Origin: Dermatemys mawii | Taxonomy: Eukaryota > Chordata > Testudines > Dermatemydidae | DNA: 64,000 bases | Reading direction: 5' to 3' | Assembly (NCBI GenBank): GCA_007922305.1 | Contig: ML677385.1 | Span: 3,001,235-3,065,234, forward strand | Shown: positions 1 to 10,400 of the stretch, in pieces | Layout of the letters: the number at the start of each line of letters is the position of its first letter | Position numbering within the stretch: the stretch's first letter is position 1 | The notes under the pieces: generated by a model | Told to the model about the DNA's origin: nothing | The model's database searches: none | Seen by the model: only the letters and a program-made list of their open reading frames with translations | Position numbers and translations under genes: made by a program

Positions 1-470
1 TACATTTCAGATGTAATAACGTTAATATAAAATTATGAGAGCTATATAGTAATAGTGTAAAAACTGGAGATGGTACATTTCAGATGTAATAACCTTGCAA
101 GAACTACTATTCTTATGAAATTTCTCCTGGGTGCTTTCAAGGAATGTTCAGGAGATTTTGGCATCATCTGATGTAAGCCCAAACCCTTAACCCAGATTCA
201 TCTTTAAAACTTGAGCCACAAATCCTAATATAAATCTAATTCAGCTCCAGATATCACCTCCTCAGTCCTACTGCAGCCGGAGCCCTGGGCCCTTTAAATC
301 TTAATTTAAAGGACTTGGGGATTTAAAGACCCTGCCTCTTCCAGTTGAGGTCCCTCCCCGTGCCCAGGACTCCGGTGTACCGGTAAATCCTTTAAGTTAC
401 TTTCATCCCCTCATATTTTAACACCCGCTCTAATTTCAGTTCCTGGGGAAGATGCTGCCTTTTTGGTCAC
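1..470. other. AT-rich non-coding stretch with a 20-bp direct repeat
   Basis: No coding signal is visible. A perfect 20-bp direct repeat occurs at 1-20 and 74-93. The segment around 275-400 ('ggagccctgggccctttaaat') resembles a fragment of a hAT-type miniature element of a kind common in turtles, but no ends or target duplication are visible. Confidence 0.4.
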
Positions 471-631
471 AGGCTAATTGCAGTGTTGCAAAATGTAGAG
501 TCTGGGCCTGCTAAGCCAGACTTTTATTAGACAGAAAGCAAAAAGAGAGGGATAGGAAAGAAGAAATAAGGTGGGGAAGGAAAAGGACACATTGGGGTTG
601 GTGTGGAGGAGACAAGTCTCATATCCTAGGT

Positions 632-875
632 GGTGTTTAGGGTTTGGCCCTAGCTGCTGGAGGTGGTGTGGATCATTTTGTTCTTTCTCTGGGTTGGTCT
701 GGTCAGGACATCTCTCAGGATTAACATGAAGATCCAGGGTCCCAGGAGAAAGTGGAGTGACAGCCATGATAATGAAGCTTGCTTCTTCTCCTTCTCTTGG
801 CTTTCAATCAGCCAGCATCATGGTTGCAGTTGCCAGCTTTTCTATGCTGAAGTCTCTTTATGAGGCCCCCAAAAG
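632..875 (+). repeat. Dispersed repeat of unknown class, copy 1
   Basis: This segment resembles 59995-60260 in the same order and orientation. Both contain a 'gtggtgttt' start, a block around 'catgaagatcc..gggtcccagg' (copy 2: 'gatgaaggcctgaggtcccagg'), then 'gccatgataatgaagctt' against 'gccatgatggtgaagctt', then 'cccccaaaaggggagt' against 'accccaaaagggagt'. No terminal inverted repeats, target duplication or ORF were seen, so the class is unknown. Confidence 0.5.
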
Positions 876-1289
876 GGGAGTAATGCATTGGACACAATAA
901 GGAACTCTGCAGGAGGCACTCAATTTCAAAAGCAATTAAAGGAGACTGTGGAGGGACTTGACAGGTTAGAGTCTGATGATACTACGATCATCATCTCAGT
1001 GGAAATCTGGCTTCCCCTAATCAACAACAAAGAACTGGAACCACATGAAGACAACATCAAGCAATGATTCAGAGAAGTAATGGAATATTTTTATAACTTA
1101 GCTGTTGTGACTATTTCCAGATACAATAGTCACAAGTTGAGCACAAAACAGAAAGGAGAGGCAGAAACATATCAGATGGAATGTAATCCTGAATTCCTTC
1201 CTGCTCTGTTAGCATTTAAAAACTGAAGATCCAGATTTCTATCTCAATTCTTTGTTTATGAAGGTGACAGTACCACAACCTATTACATA

Positions 1290-1386
1290 AGTGACAAAGA
1301 GTCCTGTGGCACCTTAAAGGCTAACTAAAGTATTGAAGCATAAGCTTTCGTGGACTAATACCCACTTCATCGGATGCATATGATTG
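1290..1386 (-). mobile_element. Solo Penelope-like element terminal (pLTR) fragment
   Basis: It reads 'gtgacaaagagtcctgtggc' followed by a block ending 'cttcatcggatgcat'. The same block forms both ends of the larger element at 2396-3807. On the minus strand it contains a hammerhead-ribozyme-like core: CCGATGA, a stem, then CGAAAGC. No target duplication is evident, so it is a truncated fragment. Confidence 0.75.
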
Positions 1387-2434
1387 GTTGAGAGGCATGA
1401 AAGCGGGGAGAGTTAAAATTCAGAATTTCGCCAGTTTTGAGAAGGTCTGCCCTCTTGCCTAGCTACTATTAATCCAGTATGGGTTTTGGCACAATGGTTC
1501 GGCAGAAAATAGGCTAGGTGCTAAAAAAACCTCAATTGATTGGTAAAAATGTATAGTTATTGACGGGCAGATAGAAAAGAGTAAGAGGCCCAGTTGGCTA
1601 GTAAACTGGGGATTCAATTACTGTATTTCACTTATAGAATTGCAAGCTTTTCATTTTGGACAGTGTGTGTGAGGAGTAAATAAGTGTGTGAAATGAATGA
1701 TGTAGTGTGTGTGTGTTATTTCATAACATCCTAGTCAGTGTATTCAGTTCTCTCCCTCTCCACTCCCGTGGCAAGCCATCTCTGTTTTATTATCAAAGCC
1801 AGCTGTGGAGGAGTCAGGTGATGCCTGTAAGGGGCTGAGGGCACCCAGTTGAAGGGGAGCTGTAGGAAGGAGGTTAGCTTCTATGACTGGCCATGAAGCA
1901 GAGAGACAGATGCAAGGTTGAAAGCCTATGAGCGCATGCAGCCTGTGTTGATCAGGGGAGTAGCTTTGCTATGTTACTTTGTAAGGTTTTTTTTCATTAA
2001 TTACTGAACTATCCTGAGGAAAGGGCCTGAAGAGGTTGGGTATGGTGTTTAATCCTTCTTGGACTGAGGAAACAGGCCAGCCACTCTATACTCCCAGTGG
2101 GGATTTTCAGAAAATGAAATGCTGCTAGGTTTTTCTGGTTGGGAAAAATTGTCCCACCCCGAAGTGTTTATCACATTTGTTCAGTGTGCACAAAATCCCA
2201 TGTTCAAAGCCAGGCAGGAGTGCAGCTGCGTTCTTGCCTTCCCTACAGCATGGGGAGGGATTCACATTAGGGCAGCTAACATGCTGAATTTTCATTTCTC
2301 CAACAATAGGAACATGTGAATTTGATCTGCCATTCTAGCCTGTTACCAGTTGTAGTTTTTCTTATTACATTCCCTCTGGCTACATCATTCAACAAGAATC
2401 AGAGGGGTAGCCGTGTTAGTCTGGAATTGCAGAA

Positions 2435-2745
2435 GTGACAAAGAGTCCTGTGACACCTTAATGACTAACTAAAGTATTAGAGCATAAGCTTTCTTGGGCT
2501 AATACCCACTTTGTTGGATGCATGCAGTGGAAGTATCCAGGGGCAGGTATAAATAAGTAGGCAAGAACCAGGTTAAAGATAACAGGGTGGGTCCAATGAG
2601 GCTGAACCAGCTGTTATCTCTAATCAGGGAGGGTGGAGTATTCCTCTAGCAGCTGAACTGGAGGTGTGAACAGTGAGAGAAGAAGAGAAACTGCTCTTGT
2701 AGTTAGCTAGCCATTCAAAATCTCTGTTCAGTCCCAAACTGACTG
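2435..2745. repeat. Left arm of the Penelope inverted repeat
   Basis: It is inversely related to 3500-3809 over roughly 300 bp. Diagnostic shared blocks include 'gctgttatctctaatcaggg' and 'taaagataacagggtgggtc'. The arm contains the C-terminal codons of the endonuclease ORF, its 3' untranslated part and the terminal sequence. Confidence 0.85.
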
Positions 2746-3508
2746 TGTCAAATTTGCAAATGAATTGCAACTCTGCAGTTTCTCTTTGCAGTCTGGTCTG
2801 AAAGTTTTTTTGCTGCAAAATGCTGACCTTTAAGTCTTTCATGGTGTGTGCAGGGAGATTGAAGTGTTCTCCTACAGGTTTTTGTATATTGCCATTCCTG
2901 ATATCTGATTTGTGTCCATTTATCCTTTTTTGTGGGGACTGTCCAGTTTGACCGATGTACATAGCGGAGGGGCATTGCTGGCACATAATGGCATATATTA
3001 CATTGGTAGATGTGCAGATGAATGAACCAGTGATGGTATGGCTGATCTGGTTAGGCCCTGTGATGGTATTGCTGGTGTAGATGTGTGGGCAGAATTGGCA
3101 TCGAGGTTTGTTGCATGGATTGGTTCCTGAGTTAGAGGAGTTATGGCGCGGTGTGCTGTTGCTGGTGAGAATATGCTTGAGGTTGGTGGGTTGTCTGTGG
3201 GCCAGGACTGGCCTGCCTCCCAAAGCCTGTGAAAGTGAGGGATTGTTGTCCAGAATGGGGTGTAGATCACTCATGATGCGTTGGAGAGGTTTTAACTGAG
3301 GACTGTAGGTGATGACCAGTGGTGTTCTGTTGTTTTCTTTCTTGGGCTTGTCTTGCAGCAGCAGGCTTCTGGGTACACGTCTGGCTCTGTTGATCTGTGT
3401 CCTTATTTCCTTGTGTGGGTATTGTAGTTTTGAGAAAGTTTGGTGAAGATCTTGTAGGTGTTGGTCTCTGTCTGAGGGGTTGGAGCAAATACGATTGTAT
3501 ACAATCAA
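2624..3508 (-). pseudogene. Penelope-like element ORF, C-terminal part with GIY-YIG endonuclease (5' truncated, RT missing)
   Basis: About 294 open residues are present, but the first codon is TTG at the inverted-repeat junction, so this is a truncated entry point rather than a true start. Residues 1-50 look like the linker after the reverse transcriptase. A Cys/His motif (C132, C137, C140, H142) precedes the endonuclease. The GIY-YIG signature is split into IY at 171-172 and MYIGQTG at 183-189, followed by R195, H199 and E214 at the positions expected for catalytic residues. The ORF ends in HPP just inside the left inverted repeat. In this family the endonuclease nicks the target for target-primed reverse transcription. 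With no RT upstream the copy cannot be autonomous, although the endonuclease domain itself is uninterrupted. Confidence 0.85.
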
Positions 3509-3809
3509 TTTGGGATGGAATAGAGATTTTGAATGGCTAGCTAATTACAAGAGCAGTTTCTCTTCCTCTCGCTGTTCACACCTCCAGTTCAGCTGCTAGA
3601 GGAATACGTCACCCTCCCTGATTAGAGATAACAGCTGGTTCAGCCTCATTGGACCCACCCTGTTATCTTTAACCTGGTTCTTGCCTACCTATTTATACCT
3701 GCCCCTGGATTCTTTCACTGCATGCATCCGACGAAGTGGGTATTAGCCCACGAAAGCTTATGCTCTAATACTTAGTTAGTCTTTAAGGTGCCACAGGACT
3801 CTTTGTCAC
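3500..3809. repeat. Right arm of the Penelope inverted repeat
   Basis: This is the plus-strand copy of the same terminal sequence as the left arm. In frame it still encodes a diverged version of the endonuclease C-terminus (NRDFEWLANYKSS) before reaching the terminal region. Confidence 0.85.
3722..3766 (+). ncRNA. Hammerhead-ribozyme-like motif in the PLE terminal region
   Basis: The order is CCGACGA (3728-3734), then stem GTGGG/CCCAC (3736-3740 with 3747-3751) around a 6-nt loop, GAAA (3752-3755), a 2-bp GC/GC mini-stem around TTAT, and TC (3764-3765). This matches the hammerhead order CUGANGA, stem II, GAAA, short stem III, UH. Hammerhead motifs are known in Penelope-like terminal repeats. 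Core position 4 is C rather than U and I see no convincing stem I, so activity of this copy is doubtful. Confidence 0.45.
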
Positions 3810-4074
3810 ATCATTCAACAAAAAAGAGACAAATTCAGCAGACTGCTTTACTCAGTGTAACTGTTACATTCACCTCACACCTGATCAACCCCTGGTTCTT
3901 ACACTAGAAATAATGTCTCCTTTCCTTGCTGCAGCTCCTCATCCAGCAGCCTGACAGAGAACTGTTACTTGAAATCAGCCCAGCAAGATAGAGGTACTGA
4001 ACCATTGTCCTCACTGGGAGCTGTGTCCATGCGTAAGCAGTCATAAGTTGAATTTCTGTGCTGTATTGCTTGTA

Positions 4075-4265
4075 TCATTTAGAATACATCTACACTGCAA
4101 TTGGTGTGTGTGATTGCAGCACATGTAGGCTTACCCAAGCTAGCTTTAATCGAGGTAGTACAAATACTAGCAGCAATGTAGCTGCTGTGGTACGGTCTTC
4201 AGCACAGACTCTACAAGCCTGCCCAGGACCCTGGGTACTTACTCAAGTGAGTAGCCTGCACTGAT
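4075..4265. mobile_element. Possible degraded MITE fragment
   Basis: The segment starts with 'acatctacactgcaatt', the type of end seen on turtle 'tgtctacac' MITEs, and continues with a paired-looking interior. No clean second end or target duplication is visible. Confidence 0.3.
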
Positions 4266-4754
4266 TTCCTAGTAACTTATTTTCACCATTGTATATATTT
4301 TTGAAAATGTCAACGGGCAATGGTAAGGGTGGAGGAATGGGATAATAGTAAGTGATGAAGGACTACAAGGCAGAGAGGAACAGGCTGAATCCCTTCACTA
4401 GTCACTTCCAGGCATTCTAACATTTGTACAGTGTTTTAAACAGAATTTTTGTAAAGAAAGCTCAATACTGTTTTCTGTTGTTATCCGGACTCCATTGAAA
4501 CAGACTTTCAATCTTCATGCTTTTTCTCCCCGAAGTTTTTTGTTTTCTGATAATAGGGTAAATTACTGCTACAATTTTTAGGAGAAAGACACGAGTACTA
4601 GAAAGCCAAATTCTCTGCTGGGATGCAACCCTGCTGAAGCCAATATATTATAAATATTCAGCTATCCAGACATCTGTTGGGAAAATAACACAGCAGGGCA
4701 CAGATTATCGAACAAGTTCTTGGAATGTATTGAACACTTTTTTTATTTCAGAGG

Positions 4755-5024
4755 GTGAAGAAAGCTACTAGGGGAGAGGTTGTTCTAGATTTGATTTTGA
4801 CAGATAGGGAGGAGCTGGTTGAGAATTTGAAAGTGGAAGGCAGCTTGGGTGAAAGGGAACATGAAATGGTAGAGATCATGATTCTAAAGAATGGTAGGGG
4901 GGGAAACAGCACAATAAAGACAATGGATTTCACAAAGGCAGACTTTACCAAACTCAGGGAGTTGGTAGGTAAGATCCTATGGGAAGCAAGTCTAAGGGGA
5001 AAAACAGTTCAAGAGAGTCAGTAG
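4755..5024 (+). pseudogene. CR1 ORF2 fragment (endonuclease-to-RT region)
   Basis: About 89 open residues, including [20 protein letters not shown] and HEMVEIMIL, match the segment after the apurinic endonuclease core of CR1 ORF2 as I know it in sauropsids. The reading is lost at 5024, and the coding sense continues only in fragments to about 5900 ('tggaaaagggcaaatatagt', 'gtcaagaacaaatcatgtca'). It is not functional. There is no start context, because the 5' end is truncated as in most CR1 copies. Confidence 0.75.
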
Positions 5025-6275
5025 TTTTTCAAAGAGATATTATTAAGTGCACAAGAGCAAACTATCCCAGCGTGTAGGCAAAGATAAGGAGTGTGGCAAA
5101 AGACCACCTTGATTTAACCAGCAGGTCTTCAATGATCTGAAACTCAGAGTCCTACAAAAAGTGGAAACTAGATCAAATTAAAAAAGATGAATATAAACAA
5201 ATAACACACAAGTATGTAGGGACAAAATTAGAAAGGCCAAGGCACAAAATGAAAGTAAACTAGCTAGAGACATAAAGGGTAACAAGAAAACATTCTACAA
5301 ATACATTAGAAGCAAGAGGAAGATCAATGACAGGGTAGGCCTGTTCCTCAATGAGGGAGGAGAACCAATAACAGAAAATGTGGAAATGGTAGAAGTACTA
5401 ACTGACTGTCTTGTTTCAGTTTTCACCGAAAAGGTTAGTAGCAAAGGTCACTGAAAGTGAGGTAGGATCAGAGGCTAAAATAGGGGAAGAAGTTAAAAAT
5501 TACTTAGACAAGTTAGATGTCTTCAAGTCACCAGGGCCTGATGAAATGCATCCTAGAATACTCAAGTAGCTGACTGAGGAGCTATCTGAGCTATTAGCAA
5601 TTATCTTTGACAAGTCATGGAAGATGGGTGAGATTCCAGAGGACTGGAAAAGGGCAAATATAGTGCCCATCCATAACAAGGGAAATAAGGCCGCCTAGGA
5701 TTACAGACTAGTCATCTTGTCTATGGAGCAAATAATTAAGCAATAATTTGCAGACACCTAGAAGATAGCAAGGTAAGTAACAGTCAACATGGATTTGTCA
5801 AGAACAAATCATGTCAAACCAACCTAATATCTATCTTTGACAGTGTAAGGAGCCTTGTGGATAGGGGGAAGCAGTAGATACGGTATATCTTGTCTTTAGT
5901 AAGGCTTTTCATAAACAAACTTCAGAAATACAGCCTCAAGGGAGTTACTATAAGGTAGGTGCATAACTGGTGGAATTAGGTTTGTTTAGTCTGGAGAACA
6001 GAAGACTAAGGGGGGACATGATAAGTTTTCAAGTACATAAAAGGTTGTTAGAAGGAGGAGGGAGAAAAATTGTTGTTCTTCATGTCTGAGGATAGGACAA
6101 GAAGCAATGGGCTTAAATTGCAGCAAGAGCAGTTTAGGTTGGACTTTAGGAAAAAAATTCCTAACTGTCAGAGTGGTTAAGCGCTGGAATATATTGCCTA
6201 GGGAGGTTGTGGAATCTCCATCATTGGAAATTTTTAAGAGCAGGTTAGACAAATGCCTGTCGGGGATGGTCTAGT

Positions 6276-7326
6276 CAGGGGTAGGCAAACTTTTTGGCCC
6301 AAGGGCCACATTGGGATTGCAAAATTATATGGAGGGCCATGTAGGGAAGGCCCTGCCCCTTATTCGGCCCCCCCCAATTCCCGCCCTCTTACTGCCCCCT
6401 CAGTATCCCCGACCCTTCCAACCACCCCTGCTCTTGTCTGCTGACTGCCCCGTCCAGAGACCCCTAACCACTAGCCACCCCCCACAACCCTACCCCCTAC
6501 TCAACTCCTCTGTCCCCTGACTTCCCCAACCCCCCCGCTCCCTGACAGACCCCCAGGGATTCCCACACTCCATACAACCCTGCTGCTCCCTGACCGCCCC
6601 CTCGAGAGATTCCCCCACTCGTGACCACCACCTCGGAGCCCTACCACCTATCCAACCAATTCTGTTCCCTATCCCATGATTGCCCCCACAACTTAGCCAA
6701 CCCCCTGCCCCCTTACCAAGAGGCGTTTGGCGTGGCCCTGGGGAGGGGGACCGCACAACCCTGGAGCGCTGTCCGTGCAGTGTGGCTCTGGGGGAGGGGG
6801 GGTGTGCGCAGTCGACCCCCGAGCGCTGGCCGCGCTGCGCAGCTCAAAGTGAGGGGGAAGCTGCACTCCCGGCCCCCCGGAGTGCTGCCTGCAGCGGCGG
6901 GGCTCCGGGGTAGCACGCAGCCAGGGCTCCAGGGGAGGGGAGGAGTGCAGCCGTGCCCGCTCCTCCCGCAGTGCTGGCCACGTGCCGCAGCTCGGGGAGG
7001 GGGAGTGCGCAGTCACCCTCCCTCCCCCCCAGCGCTGCCCATAGCGGCGCGGCTCTGGAGGAGGGGGTGTGTGCAGCCGTGCCCCTCCCCAGAGCACTGG
7101 CCGCACGGCATGGCTCAGGGGGAGGGGGAAGCTGCAGCCCTGGTCCCCCGGAGAGCTGCCTGCAGCGGCGCGGCTCCAGGAGAGGGGGTAGTGCGCAGCC
7201 CCGGCCCCGGAGTGCTGCCAGCGTAGCTGCTTCGGGGGGCGGGGCCGGGGGGGCAGCGCCGGCGGGCCAGACGCAATGGCGCCGTGGGCCGCATCTGGCC
7301 CGCGGGCTGTAGTTTGCCCACCCCTG
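6276..7326. mobile_element. Non-autonomous hAT element nested in CR1
   Basis: The terminal inverted repeats are CAGGGGTAGGCAAACT at the left and, read inwards from the right, CAGGGGTGGGCAAACT. The target duplication is GTCTAGAT at 7327-7334 against GGTCTAGT at 6268-6275, a diverged 8-bp copy of CR1 sequence with the hAT-type CTAG centre. There is no transposase ORF. The interior is GC-rich (see 6760-7225). GC-biased open frames inside it have no family resemblance. Confidence 0.8.
6760..7225. repeat. GC-rich minisatellite-like repeats inside the hAT element
   Basis: Imperfect units of very roughly 70-80 bp recur. Each contains a version of 'ctgcctgcagcggcgcggct', a G-rich run such as 'ggagggggg', and 'tgcgcagtc' or 'tgcagccgtgcc'. 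The block is CpG-rich and could mimic a CpG island in automated annotation. Confidence 0.6.
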
Positions 7327-7420
7327 GTCTAGATAATACTTAGTCTAGCCATGAGTTCAGGGAACTGGACTAGATGACCTCTTGCTGTCCCTTCCAGTCC
7401 TACGAATCTGATTCTGTATG

Positions 7421-10400
7421 TATATGCAGAATATTTGGACCCCCAGTCCCTACACATAGTCAGTACTCTTGTTTTACAGAGATTTTTACTTTTACCAGAT
7501 CCCCATAAAAGAGTAGCTTTACTAAGTCAGTGCCACAGCACTGAGGCAAGGCTAACAGAGTTCACACTGAGAATGTCCTCAGCTATCTGTGATTCACTGT
7601 AAAATTAAACCAAGCATTTATAGACTTTTGCATTCAGTGCTGTAAATATATCAACCTCTGAGCATGTGTTTATATATATATATGATTTTCCAAGTGCAGT
7701 TGGACTAGCTCATTAGAAAGAAAAAAGTCAATTAACCTACAACCATGAGGGGCCGGGGGAGGGAAATGATTTAAATCCAAATAGCCAAAGGATGGAAGTG
7801 GAATCTTATTAATCATCATCACAGTCCTCATAGCTCACAGCATATTCTGGTTTGTTTTTTGTTTAAGGTTTGGAGATCAATACAATATTGCATGCCAATG
7901 GTTTGTAAGGTATATGCCATGGAAGTTAGTGTAATATACAAACCCCAAAGTCAAAAGCTATGCCTATGACCCAGAAAGGCGTCAGTTTCTTATTGCAAGG
8001 GTTTTGATGTCATCTGGAGTCCTTTGACTTTCCTGACTTTTATATAAGTTTTTGGCTTGATATGGTCTACACTGGCTTTCAGTTTTCTTATAGGTGCAAT
8101 TCAAGATCTTGCTTTTGATCTCTAAAGTCTTTCAGATTCTGGCTATCTTACAAACAACCTTTCTCCCTGCATACCAGTATGACAGCGGAGGGTCCACTTC
8201 TGCTAACAATCCTGAGATGTATGTGGGACCAGAGGCAGGGTGTTTGCAGTGACTTCAGAACTAGCTCCTCACATGGGTTCAACAGTCCTGCATCTGTTAG
8301 CCTTAAGGGCACAGTGTAAGGCACTTCTGTTTGACTTTTGCCTGGGTCGGGTTGTAGCTAATGATAGAAGAGTTCATATTAAAAATATTATGCCCTTATG
8401 TTGTTGTTTTTTTGCAAGGAGCTTTGCAGTGATGGGTGTATTTTATTAATTATAAAATAAAGTTGTGAAGGAAAGGGGAGAAAACAGACTTCTCTTGTGC
8501 TTGTCCGGGAGCTATGGAGAGAAACCCTCAATCCCAAACTTTGTTGAAACCATATAACAAAAGGTATGATCCTGCAATGGAATTCCGTTCTATTGCACAA
8601 GTAGAAGTTGCCATGGAAGCACCATTGCTAACACATTGTGTGTGAAATTTGAGCCCACTGAAGTCATTGAGAGTTTTGCTTTTGACTTCAGTCAGGCTAA
8701 GATTTCACCCGAAGAGTTTTATTCAAATCATGGGCCTCCTTTTAAATAATAAGTAATGATGATAATTAATATCTAGCTCTTATATAGCACTTTTTATCCA
8801 TTAATCTCTATGCACACAGCTAGAACAGAATGAAAAAATACACTCTCACAAATGCTGTTGAAAAAGGGATTTTCAGACTTAATTTTCCCTCTGTCCTATC
8901 TCCATACTTCCCAAAAATCTCAGATCATGCTGTGTTTTGTATCTCTGCCAGTGTTAAGGAAGAACCCAACAGGATGAACTACTGAGCTGCAGAGAGGGCA
9001 GCCAGTGTTGTTGTTGTTGTTGTTGTTATCATAGGAGGTTCTCACAGAAACCCTTTTAAGGTTGCCCAACTGTTCCATTAAACACCTGTTTTCAGTTGCT
9101 TATGACTTCGCACAGACAACTATGATTCCAGCATTTCTTAACTTCTCAGTGCTTGACTTTGCATCCTTCATAACATTATTTTAATGCCATTTTGTATGAA
9201 ATTATTATAGTAGTGGTGTCCAAAGTCTCCTATCACGATCAGTACCCCACAGTGCTGGATGCTCCACAGTTGTATATAAAGGCTGTGCCCTGAAGAACTT
9301 GCACTCTAAAAAGACAAAACATATCCTCAGTTGGTATAAAATTGTAAAGTTTAGAGGATTTCAATCTATCTGTACTTAATTACACTCACTGAGGATACAG
9401 CCCAGATGAAGTGTGATGGGGAAGGAATGAAACCTTCACACTACCTTTCCTTCAAACTATTGTTAGAATGTTCTTTCTTTTATCAGATTAAGTTATTTTT
9501 GTATTTTCTTTCTTTCAAACTAACCTACCTTCTGCAACCATCAGATAATATGCCTATTGATTAACATTTACTTCTTTATTAAATAAGTTAAAAACAATGT
9601 TTCCCTCCTATGCCAAAGCTTCCTCTGAACCAGACCTCACCTATTGTCCCTGGAGATGAAATACCCCAACAACTCTATGGACTTTCCCATCAGCACTCAT
9701 TCCATTCTGCCAGCAGAAATTAGCAAGGTTATTGTGACATTACAAAGGGAAGCTCCCAGGTCTGTGGAGCAGCAGCCACTGGGGATTGCTGTCTGAAAGA
9801 TTCTGGCTCCCATTCGAGACAGTGATAGTGGCTTCTCCCCTTGTATCTGCTCCCGGAGGCAGGGTTGGTAAGCTGGTACCATGTTTCAGGGCAGAGAATA
9901 GATGGGAGTTCAGCCCAGCTCCCTCTCTCCTTTGTGTCTCTGCCCCTGTTGGAATATCTATTAATTACGTTGAGTGAAAAGCAAATACTATAACAGTTTG
10001 GCTCAGCAGTCCACACAGGGAATCAGAACCATTCCAATATGGGCAGAATAAGAGAAGAGAAATGGGAGTTTCACTTCTGGTTCTTACTTCTCAAATGGTA
10101 GGGAGCACAGACATTAATGGTTTACACCAGATGATAACCCAATTTTTTAAATGACAAGTTCAAATGATAATGTTTGCCGACCAGGGGTATTTAAATATAC
10201 ATCTATGTTTGATTTTGATGAATATGAATTCTGTGTATGAAATTGGTACAATGTATTTTATTCCCTGTTCTGTCCTGGTATGTTAAAATATAATTCTATA
10301 ACCTGTCTTTTTTGTCATATTCCTGGGAGAATGGGAAAAATCAATCAAAATATCACTAAATAAATCAAATGTAACACTGCAATAAAGTATAAGCGTAACA

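Larger units (their letters stand above)
2396..3807 (-). mobile_element. Penelope-like retroelement with inverted terminal copies
   Basis: The 1.4-kb unit is flanked by a perfect 14-bp target duplication, ACATCATTCAACAA, at 2382-2395 and 3808-3821. It consists of two 5'-truncated PLE 3' ends lying head to head. A minus-strand copy (about 3508 down to 2396) carries the GIY-YIG endonuclease ORF. A shorter plus-strand copy (about 3500-3807) repeats only the ORF C-terminus and the 3' terminal region. The two arms, about 2435-2745 and 3500-3809, are inverted repeats of roughly 300 bp. Only the left end has the extra tail with 'gtagccgtgttagtctgg'. The reverse transcriptase domain is missing. A single flanking duplication implies that the inverted structure integrated as one event. 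Confidence 0.85.
4752..7420 (+). mobile_element. CR1 LINE, 5'-truncated, interrupted by a hAT element
   Basis: ORF2-derived sequence (4755-5985, increasingly degraded) runs into the CR1 3' region, 'gtttagtctggagaacagaa' at 5980-6000. It continues to the characteristic tail with 'actggactagatgacctc' and 'cccttccagtcctacgaatct' near 7365-7410. Between these, 6276-7326 is a later hAT insertion. Several in-frame stops and deletions are present, so it is a dead copy. Confidence 0.85.

Noticed and set aside
1..93. 20-bp direct repeat as a transposon target duplication or CRISPR-like unit
   Set aside because: Only two copies 73 bp apart with no element ends between them. A local duplication is the simplest explanation.
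6621..7321. Open frames of up to 201 codons in the GC-rich hAT interior
   Set aside because: They are low-complexity translations of minisatellite-like DNA in a non-autonomous element, open in several frames at once.
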